From: Acetoanaerobium sticklandii
GTDB lineage: Bacteria; Bacillota; Clostridia; Peptostreptococcales; Filifactoraceae
NCBI RefSeq assembly: GCF_000196455.1
Contig: NC_014614.1
Location: forward strand, 1,162,001-1,226,000
Direction of reading: 5' to 3'
DNA length: 64,000 nt
Shown here piece by piece: positions 55,202 to 63,325 of the stretch. Numbering within the stretch: the stretch's first letter is position 1; each line of letters starts with the position of its first letter. A model generated the notes under the pieces. It searched no databases. It worked only from the letters and a program-made list of their open reading frames with translations, and had not been told where the DNA came from. Both the position numbers and the translations under genes were made by a program.

Positions 55202-55254
55202 TTGAAATTTAGAATCATTTATGTTATTTTATTAGTAATGATAATTGTTATTGA
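55202..55254 (+). promoter_or_regulatory. feoAB promoter with Fur-like box
   Basis: TTGAAA (55202-55207), 17 bases, TATTTT (55225-55230), then a Fur-box-like imperfect dyad TGATAAT-T-GTTATTG at 55239-55253 at the probable start of transcription. This would give repression by iron, as expected for feo genes. Confidence 0.55.
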
Positions 55255-55320
55255 ATAAAAAACCAATGCAAATAGTATGGTTTATTAAACACGATTGCTA
55301 ATTTTCTAAGGAGGGGTAGT

Positions 55321-55605
55321 GTGGAAAGTTTATTAAGAAACATTTCAATTCCAAATTTTTTTAATAGAGTAGATAGATTGGAAGGAAAGGCAATGAATTT
55401 ATCCCAGGCAAAACTAAATACAAGCTACATAGTAAAAGATATCAAAACAAATGATGAGGAAATTAAGAATTTTTTATTCACTTTAGGGTGCTATGAAGGT
55501 GAATCAGTTACTATTGTTTCAGTGTTAGCTGAGATTTATGTAATTTCAGTAAAGGATGCAAGATACAGTATTGATAAGGATTTAGCAGAAGCAATTTTAA
55601 TTTAG
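55321..55605 (+). CDS. feoA: FeoA-family ferrous iron transport protein
   Basis: A small SH3-like FeoA protein (94 residues from GTG 55321). The FeoA core starts near residue 25 (MNLSQAKLNTSYIVKDI) and runs through FLFTLGCYEGESVTIVS to the KDARYSIDKDLAEAI block. AAGGAGGGG lies ideally before the GTG, so translation probably starts there, giving an N-terminal extension of 24 residues not usual in the family; the ATG at 55393, with GGAAGG upstream, would give the standard 70-residue form. FeoA modulates FeoB. FeoB follows 42 bases downstream. Confidence 0.88.
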   Translation: MESLLRNISIPNFFNRVDRLEGKAMNLSQAKLNTSYIVKDIKTNDEEIKNFLFTLGCYEGESVTIVSVLAEIYVISVKDARYSIDKDLAEAILI

Positions 55606-55647
55606 TTTATTTCTATAAATATAATTAATAATAGGAGGGATGCATTA

Positions 55648-57666
55648 ATGAGTAGGCAAGACATAGTTAAAATAGCATTGACAGGAAATCCAAATAGCGG
55701 AAAAACAACATTGTTTAATGCTATTACAGGAAAGATTGAGAAAGTAGGTAACTGGGCAGGAGTTACTATAGAAAAAAAAGAGGGCGATATTAAGCCTAAT
55801 TTAAATAAGTCTAATTTACATATTACAGCAGTAGATTTACCAGGAGCATATTCGATGTCTCCTTTTACTTCAGAAGAAAGTGTTACTAGTACCTTTGTTA
55901 AAAATGAAAATCCAGATGCCATTATTAATATAGTAGATGCAACTAATCTAAGCAGGAGCTTGTTTTTTACTACTCAGCTTCTAGAGTTAAATATTCCAGT
56001 TGTAGTTGCTCTTAACAAAAGTGATTTAACAAAAAAGAAAAAAACTAAAATTGATATAAGTAAATTATCTTCTTTACTAGGCTGCCCTGTAATCGAAACT
56101 ATATCTACCCAAGGCAGTGACAATGGGTTAGAAAAGCTTATTGCGAAAGCTGTTGAAATTAAGGGAACTGGTCAAAAGGCTCCGTTTGACAGCAAGGGTG
56201 TAAATTTGGCAGATGAGTCTTCTGTTAGAGAATCAGATAAAAAACGCTATGAGTTTGTAAAGGATATAGTTGGTAAAGTAGAAATTAAGTCTATAGCTAG
56301 TGATAAGAAAACTAATCAAGACTCCTTAGATAGAATAATAGCTCATAAATGGCTAGGCATACCTATATTTGCACTTATAATGTGGTTAGTATTTTCAATA
56401 TCCCAGACATATGTAGGGCCATTTTTTGCTGATACTCTTGTTGGGTGGATTGATTCGGTTTACGCTATTGCTGAGAGCATGCTAGGAGATGAGGTATCAC
56501 CTCTTTTAGCTGCAATTCTACTCGATGGAATAATAGGAGGAGTAGGTGCTGTTGTAGGCTTCTTACCGCTTATCATGGTACTGTTTTTCCTTTTAGCCTT
56601 GCTTGAGGATTGTGGGTATATGGCTAGAGTAGCTGTGGTAATGGATAGATTTTTTAAAAAAGTTGGACTATCTGGAAAGTCTATTATTCCTATGGTTATA
56701 GGTACTGGCTGTGCTATTCCAGGAGTTATGGCAACTAGAACGATAAAAAATGAAAGACAAAGAAGAACTACTGCAATGCTAACTAGCTTCATGCCTTGTG
56801 GAGCAAAGCTACCAGTTATTGCATTGTTCGCAGGAGCATTTTTTAATGATGCAGCTTGGGTTGGGACGTTAATGTATTTTGTAGGTATAGCTATTATATT
56901 TGTAGGAGCTCTTGTTATTGTGAGAATAACAGGAGAGAAGAATGCAAGAGCTTTCTTTATTATGGAGCTGCCTGAATATAGAATACCGAGTATTAAAAGA
57001 GCTACAATATCTATGTTATCAAGTGGGAAAGCATTTATTGTTAAGGCTGGAACTATTATACTGCTTTCAAATGCAACTGTACAAATAATGCAAAGCTTTA
57101 ACTGGAAGTTTCAAATGGTGGCAGAAGGAGCAGAAAGTACAAGTATATTAGCAACTGTTGCTTCCCCATTTGCATTTCTATTAATACCACTTGGCTTTGG
57201 CGCATGGCAATTAGCAGCAGCGGCAATTACTGGTTTTATTGCAAAGGAAAATGTCGTAGGAACTCTAGCTGTAGTTTATGGAATTACAAACTTTATTGAC
57301 ACAGAGGAATTGGCATTAGTTACAGGAGCCTCTGATGTGGCTCAAGTAATGGGGCTTACTTCAGTAGCAGCCTTATCATATCTGATGTTCAATTTATTTA
57401 CTCCACCATGCTTTGCAGCCATAGGAGCTATGAACTCTGAGCTTGGTAGTAAAAAATGGCTTGGAGCTGCGATTGCTTTTCAGTTTGGTATGGGTTATGT
57501 AGTATCATTTATAACATATCAAGCAGGAACTTTTATAACTACTGGTAGTCTAGGCACTGGATTTGCTGCCGGCTTAATAGTTGTAGCTTTATTGATTTCT
57601 TATATAGGATATTTGATGAAAAAAGGAAACAAACTGGCAGATGAAAAATTAGCGATGGCTATCTAG
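55648..57666 (+). CDS. feoB: Ferrous iron transporter FeoB
   Basis: A 672-residue membrane GTPase that imports Fe2+. The N-terminal G domain has GNPNSGKTT (P-loop), VDLPGAYSM (G3 region) and NKSD (G4). Two gate domains follow, with FLPLIMVLFFLLALLEDCGYMARVAVVMD, the GCAIPGVMATRT block and FMPCGAKLPVIALFAGAFF, and about eight to ten transmembrane helices. The start has AGGAGGG upstream. A short Cys-rich membrane protein gene follows 10 bases after the stop. Confidence 0.95.
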   Translation: MSRQDIVKIALTGNPNSGKTTLFNAITGKIEKVGNWAGVTIEKKEGDIKPNLNKSNLHITAVDLPGAYSMSPFTSEESVTSTFVKNENPDAIINIVDATNLSRSLFFTTQLLELNIPVVVALNKSDLTKKKKTKIDISKLSSLLGCPVIETISTQGSDNGLEKLIAKAVEIKGTGQKAPFDSKGVNLADESSVRESDKKRYEFVKDIVGKVEIKSIASDKKTNQDSLDRIIAHKWLGIPIFALIMWLVFSISQTYVGPFFADTLVGWIDSVYAIAESMLGDEVSPLLAAILLDGIIGGVGAVVGFLPLIMVLFFLLALLEDCGYMARVAVVMDRFFKKVGLSGKSIIPMVIGTGCAIPGVMATRTIKNERQRRTTAMLTSFMPCGAKLPVIALFAGAFFNDAAWVGTLMYFVGIAIIFVGALVIVRITGEKNARAFFIMELPEYRIPSIKRATISMLSSGKAFIVKAGTIILLSNATVQIMQSFNWKFQMVAEGAESTSILATVASPFAFLLIPLGFGAWQLAAAAITGFIAKENVVGTLAVVYGITNFIDTEELALVTGASDVAQVMGLTSVAALSYLMFNLFTPPCFAAIGAMNSELGSKKWLGAAIAFQFGMGYVVSFITYQAGTFITTGSLGTGFAAGLIVVALLISYIGYLMKKGNKLADEKLAMAI

Positions 57667-57676
57667 GAGGTCAATA

Positions 57677-57820
57677 ATGGCAAATCTAATTGTGTTTATC
57701 ATAATTGCATTAATTGTAACTGCGTCTATACGAAAAATCGTTATCGAGAAAAAAAACGGTGCTAAATGTATTGGATGCCCATCAAGTGGAAAAAGCAATT
57801 GTAATTGTAACTTTAAATAG
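57677..57820 (+). CDS. FeoB-associated Cys-rich membrane protein (47 aa)
   Basis: A 47-residue protein (MANLIVFIIIALIVTASIRK, then four Cys in CIGCPSSGKSNCNC). One N-terminal membrane helix and a short cytoplasmic Cys-rich tail match the small proteins found downstream of feoB in Firmicutes, thought to assist Fe2+ entry or reduction. AGGAGG lies seven bases upstream and the gap to feoB is 10 bases, so it is the third gene of the feo operon. Confidence 0.9.
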   Translation: MANLIVFIIIALIVTASIRKIVIEKKNGAKCIGCPSSGKSNCNCNFK

Positions 57821-57891
57821 ATTTTAAGCATAAAGTAACTAAATATCGATTTATATTATATTAATTATGTTTTATATATAATACTAAGATT

Positions 57892-57923
57892 AGCAAGTAG
57901 TTTAATTCACTACTTGCTTTTTT
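57892..57923 (+). terminator. Terminator of the feo operon
   Basis: AGCAAGTAGT, a 7-base loop, ACTACTTGCT and a T run: a perfect 10-bp intrinsic terminator. Confidence 0.92.
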
Positions 57924-58068
57924 AGTTTTAAGATGGCTAGAAAATTTTACTTCATAAGGCTTTAATTAGCTTTCTAAGAAAGTAATTGATTAATAACTTA
58001 AAAATTCTCTGTTTATATTCTGAAAATTTGAGAATAATTATTAATACAAGTGAAAGGAGGTTTTGTTT

Positions 58069-58449
58069 ATGAGTAGAAATAAATTAGTTATGGTGATTGC
58101 CTTCATGGCAGTAGCAATTTTTTTAATCTCAGGGTGTGCGCAAAACGAGCCTCAAGATTTAACTACTCCTGAAGTAACTGAACCAAGTGAGCAAGATGAA
58201 AGCACTGTGTCAGATGAAAAGATATTTACTCTTGATGAGCTAAAACAATATAACGGAAAAGATGGTAAACCTGCATATGTTGCTGTTGATGGAATTGTGT
58301 ATGATGTTTCTGCTTCTGATAAATGGAAAAATGGTGATCATAATGGATTTGAAGCAGGGAATGATTTAACTGATGAAATTAAAAATGTTTCTCCTCATGG
58401 CGTAAAGATGCTCGATAGAGTTCCAGTGGTAGGGAAACTTGCAGAGTAG
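58069..58449 (+). CDS. Cytochrome b5-like lipoprotein
   Basis: A 126-residue lipoprotein: an N-terminal helix with lipobox LISGC (lipid-attached Cys near residue 24), an acidic Thr/Glu-rich linker, then a cytochrome b5-like heme/steroid-binding domain (about residues 55-126) with FTLDELKQYNGKDGKPAYVAVDG and the likely heme ligands in GDHNGF and SPHGV. It is anchored outside the membrane. ATG 58069 is chosen because GGAGG lies eight bases upstream; the TTG at 58063 is too close to it. It starts 9 bases before the membrane partner. Confidence 0.88.
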   Translation: MSRNKLVMVIAFMAVAIFLISGCAQNEPQDLTTPEVTEPSEQDESTVSDEKIFTLDELKQYNGKDGKPAYVAVDGIVYDVSASDKWKNGDHNGFEAGNDLTDEIKNVSPHGVKMLDRVPVVGKLAE

Positions 58450-58458
58450 GAGGTTTAT

Positions 58459-58839
58459 ATGTTTTGGGTTATCTGGTTAAATGTACTGCTATTAACACTA
58501 TTATTACTTTTTCCTATTTTTCTAGAGATAAACAAAAAATATTTAAAAGGAAAAAATAAGAATTATAATAAAATGCTAAAGTATGCCAGAAAGGCTCATC
58601 CATATATAGGAATTACTGTAATTGCAATAGGAGCATTTCATGGATATATTATGCTTGGAGGAAAATTAATCCTTCATACAGGAAGTATATTGCTACTAAT
58701 GCTTGTGATTAATGGAGGCGTTGGTTTTTATTACAAGAAAAGCAGAAATAAAGTTTCTAGAAAAGCTCATATTATTATTGGGCTCTTAATAGTTTTAGCC
58801 TTTGTACTTCACTATTTAAATCCTTGGTTACTTTCATGA
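58459..58839 (+). CDS. Small four-helix membrane protein, possible heme b carrier
   Basis: A 126-residue protein with four hydrophobic helices. Paired histidines occur at or near membrane helices (KAHPYIG and FHGYIM; KAHIIIG and LHYLNPW), the arrangement expected for a small membrane cytochrome b with one or two hemes. With the b5-like lipoprotein 9 bases upstream it would form a two-gene electron-transfer unit across the membrane. Ferric-reductase-like function is possible because feoB is near, but that is a guess. AGGAGG lies upstream. Confidence 0.75.
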   Translation: MFWVIWLNVLLLTLLLLFPIFLEINKKYLKGKNKNYNKMLKYARKAHPYIGITVIAIGAFHGYIMLGGKLILHTGSILLLMLVINGGVGFYYKKSRNKVSRKAHIIIGLLIVLAFVLHYLNPWLLS

Positions 58840-58846
58840 TTTTAAT

Positions 58847-58933
58847 AAAGGGACCGTCAAATAAAAGAATAGTAAGATATACAGATTTTCAGCATTTCAG
58901 TATATTTTCTAAACTTTTTTGGCAGTCCCTTTT
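58847..58933. terminator. Long bidirectional terminator hairpin
   Basis: AAAGGGAC/GTCCCTTT with further pairs and an inner ATATAC/GTATAT hairpin. It ends 3 bases before a TAA at 58937-58939 that closes the extended minus-strand glycosyltransferase frame, so the gene's true 3' end is probably there. Confidence 0.7.
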
Positions 58934-58936
58934 GAA

Positions 58937-59116
58937 TTAAATATTTATAATTTGATTTGAAATTGAAGTCCAAGAATATTTCGATTGTAATATTTCATAT
59001 ATTTCAAGCCTGTCTCTTTCGGCTTTAGATGAAAACTCTAAATCTGATATGGTTTTTTCTAATTGTATATCTATAGTATCTTTAAGCTCTTCTATATAGT
59101 TGTCTAGACAAGATGG
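58937..59116 (-). other. In-frame continuation of the glycosyltransferase beyond TGA (59 codons)
   Basis: After the TGA at 59117-59119 the same minus-strand frame runs open for 59 codons to TAA. It begins PSCLDNYIEELKDT and ends KYSWTSISNQIINI, the usual C-terminus of GT4 glycosyltransferases. A terminator follows immediately. The TGA is either a nonsense mutation, a selenocysteine codon (Sec-P-S-C) or a readthrough site. The hairpin just after it, TTGT-CTAG-ACAA, starts only 6 bases from the TGA, closer than in grdH. Confidence 0.75.
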
Positions 59117-60202
59117 TCAGGGCTTATCTACTTCAATTAATTTTGGTAGATTTACAAACAGTACACGACCTGATTCTATAGCCTTTTGAGGAATCCAAGG
59201 CTTAATAGTTGGAATGTCATTAACTACAATTCTATTTCCTGACGCTAAAGCCTCTAGAGTAACTGTTGAGGCTCCCTCATAATAGGATGGAAGAACAAAA
59301 ACCTTTGAATTTCTCAAGTATGGAGCCATAATATGTTGCTTCAAAGCACCTAAGAAGTGGATATGAGATTCATGTGTTTTACTTAAGCTTTTATAATAAT
59401 CTAGATTTATAGAATCAGCAGATCCGATTAGTGATAATCTCATATTATATTTATTTTTTGCTTGAAGATGCTTAAATGCTGAAATTAATTCACCAACTCC
59501 TTTTTGGGGAGTTATTTTACCTACATAAGATATTTCAAATTCATTATTCGTAGTGTTAGGAAGTTTTTCAGGGAAAAAAAGTTTTGGATTAAAGCCTAAG
59601 CCTATGGTACGTATTTTATGTGAATCTACTTTATAATTATTTATGATTGCTTGCTTTTGAATATCGTTTAAAGCTACTATATCGTTTAGCTTTTGAATTG
59701 AACTAAGTATATTTTCTATGAAATCAATGTTTGTATTGTTTAAATGCTTAAATAACTTTAATTGTCTCATATCAGTACCATGGCAAATAGCAGTTACTAA
59801 TTTAGAGTCAAAGTTATCTAAAACGAGCGGAACAAGTCCCCATAAATGATGAACTATTATTTTATCTGGCTTATATGCTTTTGCTTTTTTCAAACTGTTA
59901 TAAAATGCATTTTGCCAAAGATTAAGCTCCTCTTTGGACAGTTTACTGTAAATCGAACTTTTATATGGCATATCATCGCTCATCCCAGGGATTGGAAAAG
60001 GCAAGTCTTTGGTGTCGAAATTTATCACATCAATTTTATCAAGAGCTTGTAATAGGTCTTTGTCGATATCATCTGACACTGAAGTAGCACAAATCAAATA
60101 ATTACTTATCCCTTGAGAATGTAGGTTTTTTATCAGATTTTGGATATATACTCCACTTCCAGTGTGGTCAGGTTTTTGAGCATATACATGTAGAATTTTC
60201 AC
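59117..60202 (-). CDS. GT4 glycosyltransferase, interrupted by in-frame TGA
   Basis: A 361-residue glycosyltransferase (421 codons if read through the TGA). The N-terminal HVYAQKPDHTGSGVYIQNL and the central SYVGKITPQKGVGELISAF, then FVLPSYYEGASTVTLEALASGNRIVVND, with the nucleotide-sugar Glu pair, match family GT4 with the GT-B fold. Donor and acceptor are unknown; it stands alone without other sugar genes. As annotated it would lack the C-terminal helix that folds back on the N-terminal domain, so without readthrough it may be inactive. GAGTGAT-type weak ribosome site. Confidence 0.85.
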   Translation of the reverse strand: MKILHVYAQKPDHTGSGVYIQNLIKNLHSQGISNYLICATSVSDDIDKDLLQALDKIDVINFDTKDLPFPIPGMSDDMPYKSSIYSKLSKEELNLWQNAFYNSLKKAKAYKPDKIIVHHLWGLVPLVLDNFDSKLVTAICHGTDMRQLKLFKHLNNTNIDFIENILSSIQKLNDIVALNDIQKQAIINNYKVDSHKIRTIGLGFNPKLFFPEKLPNTTNNEFEISYVGKITPQKGVGELISAFKHLQAKNKYNMRLSLIGSADSINLDYYKSLSKTHESHIHFLGALKQHIMAPYLRNSKVFVLPSYYEGASTVTLEALASGNRIVVNDIPTIKPWIPQKAIESGRVLFVNLPKLIEVDKP

Positions 60203-60432
60203 TTATATCACTCTTTCTATAATTAATCTTAAAACTAAAGCATTTCTTTACATAAAAAATCAACATTTTTAGGTATATAAATAGATTTTAAAATAGCGAA
60301 TAGAGTATGAGCATGATTTTATAGGAATATGAACAATTATACTTTATAATAGATAAGTAAGTATATATTAATATTAATATTGAAATAATAATAATTTGAA
60401 ATACTAAAATGTAAATCCTAGGAGGAAAAACT

Positions 60433-60867
60433 ATGACTATAAGTAAATTTTTAAACGATAAATTTAATCTTGATGTTATCTGTGATGAAGAGGGAGTATA
60501 TAGCTATATTATACATACTATTGATAATAAAGTTAAGCTTGATAAAGTCTCTTCAAACATAACCTTCTCAAAGTCAGTTTTACTGGAGTGCGACGATGAT
60601 AATTTTATATCATTAAAATATTTTGATGATGAAGATTATCAAATTTTTGCTTTAGACGGAACTAAAATAAGTGAGATGGAGTATTTAGATGATGAGTATG
60701 AAGATGTAAATGGAGATATAAATATTGAAAAATCTTTGATATTTTATTCTAAAACATGGGATAGAAGATATCTGAGAATTGATTTGCAGGAAAAACTTAG
60801 CATATCTTTTGAGGTTGATTATGATAAGTACGATACAGATGAGGATGGTGTAATAGTATGGGAGTAA
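60433..60867 (+). CDS. Acidic hypothetical protein (144 aa)
   Basis: I do not recognise this family. The product is 144 residues, very rich in Asp and Glu, with beta-type alternation (YSYIIHTIDNKVKLDKV, then SVLLECDDDNFISLKYFDDED) and no membrane segment or Cys cluster beyond two isolated Cys. GGAGG lies upstream and the stop codon falls in the loop of a strong terminator, so it is a well-formed single gene. It could be a small cytoplasmic binding protein. Confidence 0.75.
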   Translation: MTISKFLNDKFNLDVICDEEGVYSYIIHTIDNKVKLDKVSSNITFSKSVLLECDDDNFISLKYFDDEDYQIFALDGTKISEMEYLDDEYEDVNGDINIEKSLIFYSKTWDRRYLRIDLQEKLSISFEVDYDKYDTDEDGVIVWE

Positions 60868-60885
60868 TCTCCCATACTATTTTTT
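60852..60885. terminator. Bidirectional terminator with the stop codon in its loop
   Basis: AATAGTATGGGAG, loop TAAT, CTCCCATACTATT and a T run. The TAA stop of the acidic protein is inside the loop, and the hairpin also faces the converging fumarase gene. Confidence 0.9.
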
Positions 60886-61431
60886 ATATTTTTCTCTTTC
60901 AATTGTATATAAATCATTCCCATTTGAATCTAATACAACTATTGCTGGAAAATTTTCAACAGTCAGTTTATGAACTGCTTCAGGTCCGAGATCTTCATAT
61001 GCTATTACTTCACTTGATTTGATAGTGCTAGAAATAAGGGCACCAGCACCTCCGATTGCAGCGAAATAAACCGCATGATTTTTTTTGATTGATTCTACTA
61101 CATTTTTATTTCTGCTTCCTTTTCCTATCATGCCTTTTAAGCCTAAATCAAGCAGAGTAGGAGTGTAAGCATCCATTCGATATGAGGTAGTCGGGCCAGC
61201 TGAACCAATTACATCTCCTGGTTTTTTAGGAGAGGGACCGACATAATATATTATGGTATTTTTAATATCAAAGGGAAGATTTTCACCAGAGTTAATGGAG
61301 TCAATTAGTTTTTTATGGGCGGCATCTCTTGCAGTATATATAGTTCCTGAAATTAAGACTTCATCTCCTGATTTTAAATTTGATATAATTTCGTCAGTTA
61401 GTGGTGTAGTAATATGTATTTTATTAGCCAT
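60877..61431 (-). CDS. Fumarate hydratase class I, beta subunit
   Basis: A 184-residue C-terminal-domain subunit of the Fe-S fumarase/tartrate dehydratase family: GEVLISGTIYTARDAAHKK-type N-terminal block, then IYYVGPSPKKPGDVIGSAGPTTSYRMD and GLKGMIGKGSR, then YFAAIGGAGAL. With the alpha subunit it hydrates fumarate to malate. The start follows GGAG and lies 9 bases from the alpha stop; the ribosome site overlaps that stop, indicating coupling. Confidence 0.93.
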   Translation of the reverse strand: MANKIHITTPLTDEIISNLKSGDEVLISGTIYTARDAAHKKLIDSINSGENLPFDIKNTIIYYVGPSPKKPGDVIGSAGPTTSYRMDAYTPTLLDLGLKGMIGKGSRNKNVVESIKKNHAVYFAAIGGAGALISSTIKSSEVIAYEDLGPEAVHKLTVENFPAIVVLDSNGNDLYTIEREKYKK

Positions 61432-61440
61432 CTTCTTCTC

Positions 61441-62289
61441 CTATAATTCAATTTCAATATGTCTTGCTGCATGACAGTTAATATTTACAGCAACAGGAAG
61501 GCCAGCAATATGAGTTGGGTATGTGAGGATTTTTACAGCAAGTGCAGTAGTATTTCCACCAAGCCCTTGAGGACCTATTCCTAAGTTGTTTATCTTCTTA
61601 AGCAATCTAGTTTCCATCTCTCTATAATATTCATCTGGATTAGTTTTATCTATATCTAAGGTTAAAGCTTTTTTTGCTAAAATTGCTGCTTTTTCTAAAG
61701 TTCCACCAATTCCAACACCTACGATTATAGGAGGACATGGATTAGAGCCTGCTAATGATACTGTTTCAACAATAAAATCTTCTACTCCATTTATACCATC
61801 AGAAGGAACCAGCATCTTGGTTTTAGACATATTCTCGCTCCCAAAGCCTTTGGGCGCAAGAGTTATTTTTACTTTATCACCTGGAACTATATCATAGTGA
61901 ATTATAGCTGGAGTATTATCATTGGTATTAACTCTATTTAATGGATCTTTTACAACTGATTTTCTAAGATATCCCTTTGAATATCCCATTCTTACGCCAT
62001 TATTTATTGCTTCTGTTAAATTTCCTCCAACAAAATGTACCTCTTGTCCTATGGTAATGAAAATAACTGCCATTCCAGTATCTTGGCACATAGGAACATT
62101 TTTTTCCTCTGCTAGCTTTGCATTTTCTAGTATGTCATTTATGATGCTTTTTCCTAGTGGAGAAGCTTCTGCAAGTGATGATTTTACTAGAGCATCCTTT
62201 ATATCTTTATTCAGATAATAATTAGCATCTATACACATTTTCTCTATAGTAGTTTCGATAAGACTAACATTAATTTCTCTCACATTCAT
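61441..62289 (-). CDS. Fumarate hydratase class I, alpha subunit
   Basis: A 282-residue N-terminal-domain subunit of the oxygen-sensitive fumarase. Three Cys that ligate the [4Fe-4S] cluster are in MCQDTGMAV, NPCPPIIVG and INCHAARH. Other family blocks are PSDGINGVEDFIVE and GIGPQGLGGNTTALAVKI. ATG 62289 is chosen, with GAGG just upstream, because it starts at the usual position; the longer frame adds residues without family sequence. Together with the beta subunit it forms an operon; a TetR gene lies upstream on the same strand. Confidence 0.93.
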   Translation of the reverse strand: MNVREINVSLIETTIEKMCIDANYYLNKDIKDALVKSSLAEASPLGKSIINDILENAKLAEEKNVPMCQDTGMAVIFITIGQEVHFVGGNLTEAINNGVRMGYSKGYLRKSVVKDPLNRVNTNDNTPAIIHYDIVPGDKVKITLAPKGFGSENMSKTKMLVPSDGINGVEDFIVETVSLAGSNPCPPIIVGVGIGGTLEKAAILAKKALTLDIDKTNPDEYYREMETRLLKKINNLGIGPQGLGGNTTALAVKILTYPTHIAGLPVAVNINCHAARHIEIEL

Positions 62290-62377
62290 TACCTCGCATA
62301 TGAATATTTTTTTATTGTGAATATAATAATATTTCTTAAAACCATTAGCAATCAAAATTACTCAAATGGTTGGAATT

Positions 62378-62995
62378 CTATTTGTTTTTAATAGAATTAA
62401 ATGGTCCTAAAAAGAACATCTTAGAAATCATTTCAGCCATATTTTCCGCAGATTCATTCATTCCACTATCTATCCACTGCCTTATAACTCCAATATGAGC
62501 AGAAACAAGATAGGAAATAAAATAATTTTTTGAAACAAACGTATTTTGAGAGTCGAAATAATTATCCCAACCTTTTTCAGTCAATAAAATATTTAAAGCT
62601 TTCTTTATTTTATTCTGAAACCTCATATCAGATTTCGGACCTAAAATTACTTTCATTATTATGTAATTTTCCTTTATATATGTAAAAACCTTATTGATAA
62701 AAGGCTTTATTTCATTAGAAAAATCTTCTCCTAAAAAATCAATGTCTTTTATGGATTTTATAAAATTTTCAGCATTGGTATTGATATCATCTAAAACTTC
62801 GTTTTCAAATTTTTCCAATAAATCATATTTATCCTGATAATGTAGATAAAATGTTCCTCTATTTATATTAGCTCTTTGTGTCAAATCTGTTATTGATACA
62901 TGATCAAAGCCTTTTTCTTGTATCAATTCAGATAAAGCAGTTTTGATTAATTTCTTAGTTTTAATCACTCGTTCATCGTTATAAAAGCTACGCAT
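62378..62995 (-). CDS. TetR-family regulator
   Basis: A 205-residue TetR/AcrR protein. The N-terminal helix-turn-helix is clear (ITDLTQRANINRGTFYLHYQDKYDLLEKFENE); the C-terminal domain, with IRQWIDSGM, fits the TetR_C_8-like group. It lies 88 bases upstream of the fumarase genes on the same strand and divergent to the activase gene, so it might control either; the sequence shows no clear operator. Confidence 0.87.
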   Translation of the reverse strand: MRSFYNDERVIKTKKLIKTALSELIQEKGFDHVSITDLTQRANINRGTFYLHYQDKYDLLEKFENEVLDDINTNAENFIKSIKDIDFLGEDFSNEIKPFINKVFTYIKENYIIMKVILGPKSDMRFQNKIKKALNILLTEKGWDNYFDSQNTFVSKNYFISYLVSAHIGVIRQWIDSGMNESAENMAEMISKMFFLGPFNSIKNK

Positions 62996-63322
62996 ATGAG
63001 ACTCCTTGGCTGTAAAGAAAAAAATAATTGCAGCCTATTGTTATTTTATAAAAATATAGGGTATTTTTTCTTAATATATAGATATAAACATTATAATGAA
63101 ATTAAGTAATATAAAGCAACTAAAATGTTTTTACATAATCAACACTTTGATGAGTTTTGTTTATTGATTTTAATTTTTTTTGGACTATAATCTTATCAGG
63201 ATAAAGTTTAGATTTTATTATGATTACACCAAGACTCCCAGTCATATTAACAATCATAGATTGTATTATTGAATGTGGAATCTTATCAAGGAGGCGAACG
63301 TAGCTTATTTGCTGCGAACATT
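62996..63322. other. Intergenic region between TetR and the activase
   Basis: A 327-base AT-rich spacer between divergent genes. A TATAAT at 63186-63191 is the best promoter candidate, with no good -35 at standard spacing. The probable leader of about 130 bases ends in a GGAGG followed by a hairpin. No tRNA, riboswitch or mobile-element signal is seen. Confidence 0.5.
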
Positions 63323-63325
63323 ATG
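63288..63325 (+). promoter_or_regulatory. Ribosome binding site bridged by a hairpin
   Basis: AAGGAGG (63288-63294) lies 28 bases before the ATG at 63323, too far for normal initiation. Between them CGTAGC (63299-63304) and GCTGCG (63311-63316) form a 6-bp stem with one G-U pair and a 6-base loop. Folding reduces the effective distance to 10 bases. No alternative start codon in frame is found closer to the GGAGG. Confidence 0.55.
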
